Below, in pieces: positions 34,809 to 45,000 of a stretch of 64,000 bases of DNA; positions within the stretch are counted from its first letter, which is position 1; each line of letters begins with the position of its first letter. The position numbers and the translations under genes are program-made. This stretch comes from Actinoallomurus soli. Lineage in GTDB: Bacteria > Actinomycetota > Actinomycetes > Streptosporangiales > Streptosporangiaceae. The stretch is from positions 186,001 to 250,000 of the forward strand of contig NZ_JAMXMV010000011.1 in NCBI RefSeq assembly GCF_024055715.1. Reading direction: 5' to 3'. The notes beneath the pieces were generated by a model. The model saw only the letters and a program-made list of their open reading frames with translations, did not search any database and was not told where the DNA came from.

Positions 34809-34870
34809 GAATCACCTCCCGCGACGGCTGCGGTCGCGGTGAAGGGCCGCCAGGTCACCGGATCCGTCAC
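34805..34870 (-). CDS. 21-codon leader ORF coupled to the next gene
   Basis: A GTG at 34870 is preceded by the strongest ribosome site in the region (AAGGAGGT, 5 nt spacing). The frame runs 21 codons (starting MTDPVTWRPFTA) and its TGA overlaps the GTG start of the 1,166-residue gene as GTGA. No family is known. It may be a translational-coupling leader or a very small protein. Confidence 0.45.
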   Translation of the reverse strand: MTDPVTWRPFTATAAVAGGDS

Positions 34871-35083
34871 CGCGCACCTCCTTCGCGTTACGCACAGCGA
34901 ACCGAGGTCACCTCTCAGTCGTACGGAGGCGCTTCGGCGAGAGGTGGCCTCGCATACGCATACGGACGCCATGACGCTTTCGGTTCACCACGGACGACCG
35001 TATTTTTCCGATCGTGACCGTTTCTACCGCCACTAAGTCCCGAACTGGGTGGATTCAGGTCTTTTCGCGTGTCGAAACCGGGA
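34871..35083 (-). other. Intergenic region before the 1,166-residue gene
   Basis: This 213-bp gap is the largest inside the minus-strand cluster. It holds an AT-richer patch around 35011-35021, a possible promoter region for the downstream genes. I see no clear terminator hairpin and no palindrome. Confidence 0.3.
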
Positions 35084-35818
35084 TCAGCCTCGCTCGGGGG
35101 CCGGGCCGCCGCCGACGGTGGCCGGACGCGCCGGCGGTTCGACGTCGTCGGCCTGAGCACCGGCCTCGCCGGCGTCCGCGCCGGCCCGTTCCAGGGCTTC
35201 CACGAGCACGGCGGTCTCCACCGTCATGCTCACCGGAGCCGAGGGGTTGAGGTAGAGGACGTGGTCCTCGGGGAGTGCGTCGAGCAGTTCCCACAGGTCC
35301 ATCAGCTCGAACGCCAGCCGGCCCGCGGCGTGAAGGTAGACCGGCGAGGTGAAGACGGGGATCACCGGGGTCTTCCCGTCCGGCGCCACCGCGGCCAACG
35401 GGTCGCCGCCGCGGGTGACGAAGACCGCCACCTCCTTCGCGGCGGCCAGCGCCTCGGTCACCGCGTCGCCGGGTCCATAACCGGTCGCCGCCAACTGCAC
35501 CGCCGCGTCGACGTCATCGGCCGGCTCGGGCCAGCCGAGGGCCTCCGGCGACGGCCGGTACTCCTCGTTCTCGCGCCACTCGACGATCTCGCCCTCGGGG
35601 CTCGAACGCCACTGGCCGACCACCGCCCACGAGGGAGGTTCGCCCTCCTCGTTCCACGCCGGGTCGACCATGCCGAGCCAGTGGTCGGGCGCGAGCCGGG
35701 CCGCCTCACGGATGGAGTCCGGGACCGGAGGCATCCTCTCCCCGGCGCCCTGGATCGTCTCCGTGCCCGGGATCGCCGCGGCCGGCTGCTCGGGCACGCC
35801 GCCTTGTTCGGTCGTCAC
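35084..35818 (-). CDS. T7SS-associated protein with SseB-like domain
   Basis: The 244-residue protein starts at a GTG at 35818 that overlaps the stop of the 58-codon ORF as GTGA. The N-terminal part contains 'IREAARLAPDHWLGMVDPAW', with conserved Trp and acidic residues typical of proteins annotated as type VII secretion system-associated. The C-terminal half (about 125-215) has the SseB-like pattern 'VPVFTSPVYLHAAG' and 'LPEDHVLYLNPSAPVSMTV'. The tail is acidic and Ala/Gly/Pro-rich. In actinomycetes such genes lie beside large T7SS substrates and probably act as chaperones or adaptors; no enzymatic motif is visible. Its position close behind the giant gene fits a partner role. Confidence 0.7.
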   Translation of the reverse strand: MTTEQGGVPEQPAAAIPGTETIQGAGERMPPVPDSIREAARLAPDHWLGMVDPAWNEEGEPPSWAVVGQWRSSPEGEIVEWRENEEYRPSPEALGWPEPADDVDAAVQLAATGYGPGDAVTEALAAAKEVAVFVTRGGDPLAAVAPDGKTPVIPVFTSPVYLHAAGRLAFELMDLWELLDALPEDHVLYLNPSAPVSMTVETAVLVEALERAGADAGEAGAQADDVEPPARPATVGGGPAPERG

Positions 35819-35991
35819 TCTTGCTCACTCCATGTCCGGTGAAGGCGGCGCCATCCGACCTTGGCCGGCGCAACGGTCCGATCCGCGCGCCGGAATGTCC
35901 ACACGGTCGAGTCGACGTAGATCAGTCCGAAGTTACCGATGGCGGTGTTCCGCTGTCGACCGTGCTGCCGGCGAATCTCCTCGATCGCCAT
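35815..35991 (-). CDS. Small 58-residue ORF directly after the giant toxin gene
   Basis: The ATG at 35991 lies 12 nt after the giant gene's stop, and its TGA overlaps the start of the next gene (GTGA). The protein starts 'MAIEEIRRQHGRQRNTAIGN', is basic and aromatic (three Trp), and has no signal peptide. There is no clear ribosome site, so it would rely on coupling to the gene upstream. I recognise no family. The place directly after a toxin C-terminus is where immunity genes usually sit, so it is a candidate immunity protein, though it could also be a chance frame. Confidence 0.5.
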   Translation of the reverse strand: MAIEEIRRQHGRQRNTAIGNFGLIYVDSTVWTFRRADRTVAPAKVGWRRLHRTWSEQE

Positions 35992-36003
35992 GGATCACGC
36001 TGG

Positions 36004-39000
36004 TCAGGACGTCACCGATCCACGATGGGGCGGCGTCAGGGCGGCGAGCGACTGCGGATCGACGATCAGGTCGCGCGGCCGGAACATCGCATCGGCCCAT
36101 TCGTACAGGTCGGCCGCCTCGGTCAGCAGCACCGCCTCCGGCACCGCGTGCGCGGGATCGTCGCCGAGCCCCGCGGAGCGCCACGCCGTGAGGACCTCGT
36201 ACAGCGCGGTTCCCCTGGTCATCGCCGCGCGGAGGAACAGGGCACGGTCCTCGGGTCCGAAGCCCAGGTGCGCGTAGACCCGGAACGTCCACTCCAGACG
36301 GTCGAGCGGCCTGCGGTGAACTTCATAGCCACGTGCGATCTGCTCGTCACGCCAGTCGCCGGACCGCGGACGGGATCGGGGCACGCGCTCGTCCCACAGT
36401 GAGGCGAGTTCCCTCTCCCATCTCGACACCGCCTGGTTGAACGCGGTCAGATGCTCGTCCAGCGACCACGACGCGTCGTCGCCGAGCAGACGTTCCAACT
36501 CGGCGGCCGGGCTCCGCCCGAGCCCGGGGGCGAAGCTTCGCGCGGCGTCGTCGGCCGGCGTGTGCTGGGCGATGGTCGTGTACAGACGGTGGTTGGCCCG
36601 GCGGACGACGTCGGGCAGGCGTGGATCCCGGCCGAGCGCCCGGGAGAAATTCTGCTCATAGACTCGGCGACCGCTGATCCAGCGTTGCCCCTCGTAGAAG
36701 TCCGGCCCGTAGCGGGAAGGCGCGCCGGCCGGACGGACATCGCCGGCGGCGGCCGCCACGTGCCGTACCTCGGGAGCGCGCGTCGCCCGGGGCGCCACCG
36801 TCCACGACGGCCACCCCGGCGGCGCGACGGGCCGCGTCCGGCCGGCCGCGGGAGACGGCGCCTGCGCGGCGAGCGTCCGTGCGTCGCCCCGGTCGCCGGG
36901 GAACAGACGCGCGACGAGGTCCGGAACGGAGTCGCCGAGGACCTCGTGGACGAGCCGGTCCAGGTCGGGGTACCGGCGCAGCGTCCCGCGCTCGGGGCTG
37001 GGGCCCGCCAGTTCGGTCTCCAGACGGCGCGCGACGCTCTGCGGGGCCTCACCGCGCGTCTCCCGCAGGACGTGGGCGGCGCGGCGCGCGTAGGTGAGCT
37101 CCTCCATCGCGTGGGCGTGCTCGACGAGGTCGCCGGTCTGGTCCCGGATCACGGAGTCGACGCTCCGCAGGGGCTCGGGCCGTCTCAGCAGGACGCCGGT
37201 GTGTTCGACGCCCGTGATGGCCGCGACGGCCCGGCCGACCGGGTGCTGGGTCTCGTAGTCGAAATGCGAGGTCGACGGGGCTTTGGCGAACTCCGCCTCG
37301 ACGGCCGCATGCACGTCTTCCACCGTGCCGGTCAGGAACACGTTGCGGGAGTCGGCCGGGTCCACCCCGATCACCGTCAGCCACTCCCCCGGGCTGAGCG
37401 GTCCGCGTCCGAGCGCCGTGTCGATGACGACCCAGCCGGGCCGTCCATCGGCGTCGCGCGCCCACACGACCGGGGCGACGTGACGCAGCCACTCGACGAG
37501 CGTCGGTTCGAGAGAGCCCGGCATGTTGCCCTCGAGCACGCCCAGCTCCGGCGCCGCCCGCCCCGCGACGATCTTGCCTACCGGCGCGCCCCACTGCAGG
37601 AGCCGCAACGCCGTCAGGTGGGCCCGCAGGACACAGCCGTCGTAGTGATACGCGGCGGGGAGGCGGACGGCACCGAGTTCGTGGTGGTCGAAGCTCAGCT
37701 CGGTCAGCAGTTCGTACCAGCGGCCGACCTGCGCGTACGACACCGGTTCCGGGCGGGCCCCGTCGAACAGACCATCCCCGGAGGTCGGCAGCACCTCGCT
37801 CCAGCGGTGCGCCGGATCGGTGCCGTACTGCCGCTCCCACAGGGCGTTCACACGCTCGACGAGCGGCACCCCGTACTCGTTCTCGTACGCCTCCTCGACG
37901 GCCCAGAACCGGCGCGGGTCCCCCTCCAGGAGGCGTAGGCGGGCGAACACCTTCTCCACGTCGTCGCCCCGTACGAGAGCGTCGTGCAGGTCACGCGTGA
38001 ACGGCAGGACACCCGGTGACGCCGTGGCCGGCTCTCCCGGAGCGACGGAGATCGGACCGGGCGGCGGGGTCTCCGTGGTCGCCTCTCGCTCCAGGCCGAG
38101 GTGCCGCCGGACGTCCACGGCGAGAGCCGCCGAGGCCCGCTGCCCGGCGACGGCGGCGTTCACCGCCTCGGCCAGCGGCCTGCCGGTCTGCGCCTGGAAG
38201 GCGGCGTCCAGCGTCTCCGCCGTACGGCCGTCGGCCAGCGAAGCGCGGAACCGCAACTGCCGCAGCACTTCGGCGTGGTCCACCGGCACCGCCGCCAGCA
38301 GTACGGCGAGCCGGCCGGCGTACTCCTCCTCGGGAGGGGACGTCACCGACTGCTGCCCGCCGTTCCCTCCGCCCCGGAGCCGGGGCAGCGGCCGGCCCAT
38401 CATCAGGTCGGCGATCCCCTCGGCCCGGACCCTCAGCGAACGCGGCACCACCGGCCCGCGCCAGTTCCTCGGCAGCATCTCGTGCCAGTGGGCCACCTCC
38501 TCCGCGGACACCACACGCGTCCACTGCGGCCTGCCGTCCAGGATCCTGTTCACCTCGGACACCAGCTCCGGATCCCAGCCGAGGCCGTCACCCGGCACGA
38601 CCTCGCCCTGACTCGAAGCCGCATCGGCCGCCTCCACGACCTCGATGACGTCCTCTTCCGCCGCGCTCGGCCGGGTGGTGGTGACGGGCCGCACCAGGGC
38701 GCCGGCCTCCGACGTGAGGGCGCCCTCGACCGCGGGCAGGTCGAGTCGACCCAGGTATTGGTCTCTGGTGAAACTGTCGATCAGCGTCAACTCGTCACCG
38801 AGTTTCCTGAAGATCTCAACACCGACGACGTACTTGGGCCTGACACCTTTCCAGAAGACCACCTCCTGCTGGCCCCAAAGGGAGCTGACATTCAAGGTGG
38901 CGACCATGTCGATACCGCCGGGAGCGTTCACCGAGTATCGATAGATAAGGCCGGATTCGGTATTGAGAAGCGGAACGGCATCGAGTGCACGACTGCGCGT

Positions 39001-42000
39001 GGTACCGACCAGACCAGACGTGAGAAGCTCATTCTGATAGAGCCGGAGACTCTTCGGCAACGTCCGCCCACGCGGCCGGAAACCCTCCACGAAGATGATC
39101 TCGGGCCCCCGAGTATCCCAGCGATACAAGAGTTCGTCGTCTTCGCGATAGACGACCCGCCCGTTCGCACTCGGCCCGCCTCTGGCGACGACGATCGTCG
39201 CCGGGTGAGGCCCGTGAACACTGGTTCCGAAGCCGGCCGTCGGCTGCGGCTCATAGGTCGTGATCCGGGGATGCGCGAAGTAGAACTGCTCGAACCACGC
39301 CCGATGCTCCTCGGGCGACAAGGGCTCCTCTTCAGGTTCGGAAGAGGAGTCATCGTTCTCAGAATCGGTGGTGGCGTACTCGGCATCGGAGTACACCGGC
39401 CGCACCCCCGCGAGGAAGCGACCGTCGGCCTCTTGCACCAGCAACATCGGAGCCGGCCCAGCGGTCCCGAACCGATGAACTCTCCCATTCGGCCCCACCA
39501 CGGCGATCGGCACACCGAAGGCTCGCGCGACGACCGAAGCGACGATCCTCTGCACCGCTATGCTCCGGTCGCCGCCCTCCAACGCCGCGCGGAAACCATC
39601 AACCGATAGGTCCGGCGGCAGATCCTCCGGTATCACCTGCTGCCCGGCCCACTGGTGCAAGGCGTCCGCCGAGCCGAGCGGAAGGGATTCGGGCACCCGG
39701 TGGTGGAGCGCGTACACCAGGGCCTCGCCGAATCCCGCTCCCCATAGCCGGTGCAGCTCATACGCGGTGTCCTCGAGATCCGCCGTGCCCGGGCCCGTCC
39801 GCTGATAGGAATCAGTGGGGAGGTCCCGCTGCTCCCTGCCGCCCGCTCCGCCCCCGAGCCGGGGCAGCGGCCGGCCCATCATCAGGGCGGCGATCCCCTC
39901 GGCCCGGTCCCTCAGCAGACGCGGCACCGGCCCACGCCAGTGCTTCGGCAGCATCCCGTGCCAGTAGGCCACTTCCTCCGCGGACACGACGCGGGTCCAC
40001 TGCGGCCTGCCATCCAGGATCCTGTTCACCGCGGACACCAGGTCCGGATCCCGGCCGAGGTCGTCACCCGGCACGACCTCGTTCTGGGCCGCCGTCGCAT
40101 CGGCCGCGTCCACGACCTCGATGACGTCTTCGTCCGCCGCGCTCGGCCGGGTGGTGGTGACGGGCCGCACCGGGGCGCCGGCCTCCGACGTGACGGTGCC
40201 CTCGACCCGCGGCTCGACGTGCTCTTCCTCCGGAGCGTCGTGGGAGGCCGGGTCCGGGAAGGTCTGCCGGGGGGTGATGGTGGGGGCGTCGTCGAGGACG
40301 ATCGTCATGCCCAGAGCCCGGGCGGCGGACGTCAGGGCCTCGATCATCTCCGCCGGCGCCCCGGACCTCACCGGCTCGGTTCTCACCGCCAGTTGGAAAC
40401 GCTGGACGCGGGTGAGGTCCGCGCCGCGCAGGCCGCCGCTCAGGATGGCCTGGCTCCGTTGTGCGAGCGTCAGGTCGATCTCGGCGCGTTCGAGGTCGGC
40501 GAGCGGAACCTGCCGATCCTCGTCGATGAGCGGCGCGGAGGCCGGCAGGTTCTCCTCCGTCAGACCCGCCATGAGCCGGCCGTAGAGGGGTTTCGTGGCA
40601 TCGCCCTGCTCGCCCGGGGTCTCGCCGAGGCGGGCCGGGAGGGACGGGTCGTCGTTCAGCGCGCGGGCCAGCGCCTCACCGAGCGGTTCCGAAGCGCGGG
40701 GAGCGACCGGCACCTCGACCAGCGCCGTCAGATCGGTCTGTGCCGCAGGAGCCGCGTCGGCCCTCTCCCCCTGCTCGGTCACGTCCTCGACGCCCTGCGG
40801 AGCCGGTTCCATCGCCTGCTCGTCGGGGGATGTCGCCCGCTCGTCGGGGGATGTCGCCCGCTCGTCGGGGGATGTCGCCCGCTCGTCGGGGGACGTGGTC
40901 GTCGATCGCAGGGCGGGACGCGCGCTCTCCGGGTACCGGCCGATCGTTCCGTCGGCGTCCCGGGTGAGCAGTTCGACCGGTAGGCCGGTCTGGGCGGTGA
41001 TCCGGTCCGCCGTCGCGGCGGCCGCCTTCAGGTGGTCGGCGCTGGTCCACAGCCGCAGGGTCCGGCCGCGGAGTGCCGCCATGCCTCCGGCCCGGTCGAT
41101 GACCTCGGCCGTGGCCTCGGGAGGAAGGGTGCCGCTCTCGGCCCACTGGGCCGGTAGCTCGGCGTCGCCCAGAGGCGGTCGTTCCAGGTCCAGGCCGAGG
41201 TCGGTGATCAGCCGCCGGACCACCGTGGCCGGGAGCATGCCGATGAAGCCGTCGGGGGCGTCCAGGACGACGTAGTGCCCGTGCGGGCCGCTGACGTGGA
41301 ATCGGGCGTCGAAGACGTAGTAGTCGTAGTCGTCGTCGCGTTGCCGGTTGGACTCGACGTAATCGCCGGCCGAGTTCTTGTGCATGCGAGCGGTCCGGTT
41401 GCCCTTGCCGGAGGACATTCCGGGGTCGAGCAGAGGCTGGTCGGCGCCCTCCTCCAGCGGCCGGGCGAACGCGTGGCCGAGGTCGAATTCGCCGTCGACG
41501 CTCCACCCGCGCTCGGCCTCGTGTTCCCGCGCCGGTTCCTGGGAGTGCTCAGGGAAGTTGAGACCGGTGAAACCGCCCCGGGTCAGCCATCGTCCCCGGG
41601 TGGGCACCATCTGCACGGTGAGGTACTCGCGGCCGACCAGCGGGATGCGGTACGTGCCGTTCAGCAGCTTGTCGATGTTGGCGGTGGCGTCGCGTTCGTC
41701 CAGGGCGATGTCGCCGGTCACGCCGTCCTGGTGGGCCGGGCCGAACTCCTCGACCGTCGGTGCGACACCGCGCGCCACCGCCGCTCCGTCGATCCGGCGC
41801 CAGGGTGTCGCGGCGGCCGGCGCCCAGTCCACCAGGTGCTCGATACCCGGCAGCGCCATGGCGTGCACATGCTCGGCGAGCGAGGTGGCCAGTGTCGTGG
41901 GAGCCGGAGGCGGCGTGCGCGTGATCGCCGGCTGTACCGGGACCGACGCCGGCGCCGACGCGGCGGCCGAGGCATGACCCGACGCGGTCGAGGTCGCACC

Positions 42001-45000
42001 GGCCGGCGCCTCGACCGCCGCGGTCGGGGCCGGCCGCGGGCCGGCCGCGGTCAGGTGGGTGGGCACGAGGAGCGTGGCCCGGCCGCGTACCTCGTCGGTG
42101 GCGGCCGCCGGGGTGGTGGCGGGGAACAGGCGCCGCCACATCCGCCGGCTCTCCCCCCGGGAGAGGATGTCCACGAGCGCGGGCACGGCCTTCGCCACCT
42201 GCGCGCTCCGCCGGGCGAACTCGCTCGGCGAGTACCGGTGGAACACCTCGACGCGGAACCGCACGCCGTGCCGGAACTCCTGCGAGGTGTCCTTGGCCGT
42301 GGCGCGCCGGACGTCGCGCGCGGTGGACTCGACGCCGACCTTCAGCCCGTGTCTGCGCTCGTACTTGACGCTCACGCCACCGGCCGGCCGCAGACCCGCC
42401 GGCGCGGTCGCCCACCGGCCGTGGAAGAAGCCGCCGGCGCGCCAGGCATGGCCGCGGCTGCGGTGCTTGCCGATCTGTACGAACGCCTGGCCGCCGGTCG
42501 TCACCTTCACGTCGGGCCTGGGCCGCCGGTAGGTGACCGAGTCCTCGATGGCGGTGACGCGGATTCCGGTGTGCAGCGTGCCGCCCGTGCGGGCGGGCAT
42601 CTTCAGGTAGTCCCAGATACGGCCCTCTCCCCACGTCTGGGCGGGGGTGGTGACGACGCGGTGGATCCCGCCTCGGCGGGCGCCCCCGTACTGGCCGCGG
42701 ATCGCCTCCTCGTCGAAGGCCGTCTCGATCACGCCGAGCACGTCCGGATCCAGGTCACCGCCGAGCAGGGCCTCGATCGTGTCGACCACGTCGGCCGCGT
42801 CGACGCTCTCGACGTGCGCGGCGGCCACGGCCAGATCGTCGTTGACGTAGTGGCGTTCGCCCTGCGTCGACGGCAGGTCCTCCCGGGCCGGCACGGGCAG
42901 GCCGTGGTCGGCGGCACGGACGTACGGGACGAGGAGCTCGGCCCCCCGGGCGATCTTCACGTGCCGTTCGACGCGGTAGGAGGCCCGAGTTCCCGGGCCC
43001 CGGCGGAAGGCGCGGCTGAGCTTGCGCGCCCCGCTCACGTGGCGCCAGCGCCGGTACTGGATGGTGTAGACGGGATCGGCGCCGAGCTGCTCGCTGTCGC
43101 CCGAGTAGGTGCCCAGGTTCAGGTCCAGCGCACCGCCCATGTCGGTCACGCTGCGGCTCGGGAAGGAGACGTCGCCGCCGCCCATGAAACCGCCGGAGAT
43201 CTGGTTGCCCACCTTCTGGCTGGTCGTCTGGTGGCCTTCGCCCTCGTTGTGGCTCTCCGCAGCGGGCAGGCCGAGCCGCACCACACCGCCCGGGCCGGCG
43301 GAGGTGTCGAGGCCGTAACCGGACGCCCTCTCCTCGCCGAACCGCAGATCGGCCTCGGTGTACTGCTCCAGGGTGGCGCCCTTGACCGTCTGCTCATGGC
43401 GGACGTTGAACGTCCGCAGCCGGATCCTGATCTCCTGCCGCCAGCCGCCGGCGGTCGAGGGCAGCGGAATCCGCAGGCCACGGCGGCTCAGCAGGCGCCG
43501 GGCGTTGGACTCCAGGAACGTGTGCGTGCCGGTGCGCAGGATCCGCTCCGCGGCGCCGTACCTGCGGCCGGACGGCACGAGCGCGGTCAGCACCTGCTTG
43601 AACGCGTCGGCCTGGGGCCTGGGCCGGGGCGTCTTGTTGTGCGCGGCCACCAGCTCGGCCATGTGCGCCGAGATCTCGTTGACGCCGGTCAGGTTGACCT
43701 GGATGCCGGTCAGGCCCTCCTTGGTGAGGTCGAACTCCTCGCCCCTGTCCTTTCCGAGCGGGGCGGCCAGCCGCTGGAGGCCCTCATCGTCCATCGGCCC
43801 GGTCTTCACCGTGACCTCGCCGTACGCCAGGATCTCGTCGGCGGGGAGCGGTTCGGCGGGCAGGTGCGCGTCGGAGACGGTGACGGCGGTCCAGTACTCG
43901 TCACCGGACTGCTCCCACACGCGGGCCGCGACCAGGTCTCCGGACCTGCGGCTCGTCGTGACCGCCGAGGTGTACGCGGTCTCGTACTCGAAGCGAGTGA
44001 CGTTCCCGTTCGTCCGCTCGCGGCGGTACTCCTTGACCCCCGTGCTGTTGCCGATCTTCTGGTGCCGGGAGCGCTCACCCTTCAGTTCGAGCACGTGCAG
44101 GTCCAGGCTGAACAGCCGGGCCAGCTTGACCCGGAAGCTGAGCTTGAACCCGGCCCCGATGGAGAAGCCCTTCTTGTCCTCGGTGTCCAGGCCCGCGACG
44201 TTCTTCCGCTGGGTGTCCAGGCTGACGTTCACCTCGGCCACCGGGTCCCGGCGCAGCCCTCGCAGTTCGGTGTAGAGCACGGCGGTGAACGTGTATCCGC
44301 CGATCGTCACCTCGTGGCCGATGTCGCCGTCGATGCCGTCCTGGAACGTGCCGCGGCCGCCGGGCACCCCGAACTTCATCGCCAGCGCCCGCGCCAGGTG
44401 CTGACGAGCGGCGGCGGACATCTTGCCCACGACGCCGGCCTGGCGCATCTGCCGTGCGAGCTCGTCCGCCAGTTCCCGGTAGACCTTCTCGCGGCCCGGC
44501 ATCTCCCGGACGATGCCCCGGCCCAGGCCGGTACGGGCGGCCAGCCCGAGCGGCTCACGGGGGTGCACCACGTGATGCCAGGTCCGCAGCGGACCGTGGA
44601 CCTGACCGCGCTCGTCGAGGACGAACCGCCTCTCCCCGGCCTTCTCCCCGCCTTCCTGGTCCTGGACCCGTCTGCCGTCGGCGGTCACGACCTGGATCCG
44701 CGGCTCCGCCTTCAGCGCGTCGACGGCCTCGCTCAGGGTCCGGTCCTCACCCGGTTGCTCCAGCCGGCTCCGCAGGGCCTCGGTCACCTGGATCTGCGGG
44801 ACGCCTCCTGAGGTCAGGAAGTCGGTGACGGCCGTCAGCCCCGCCGCGCGCAGCGGCGACAGCAGATCCTCGTACCACGGCCGCGGCGCCTCGGCCGTCA
44901 TCGGTTCCCGGGCCGGGTTGGGGACGTACCAGCGCGGCTCCCGCTCGCCCTCGCGCTCGTCCATGAGGAGGGCGCCGACCACCCGGGCGTCCTCGTCCAG

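Noticed and set aside
40819-40897. Possible CRISPR array
   Set aside because: Units are 21 bp, contiguous without spacers, and keep the reading frame. They encode a peptide repeat.
41275-44811. 1,178-codon plus-strand frame
   Set aside because: Antisense shadow of the giant gene with biased composition and no recognisable domain.
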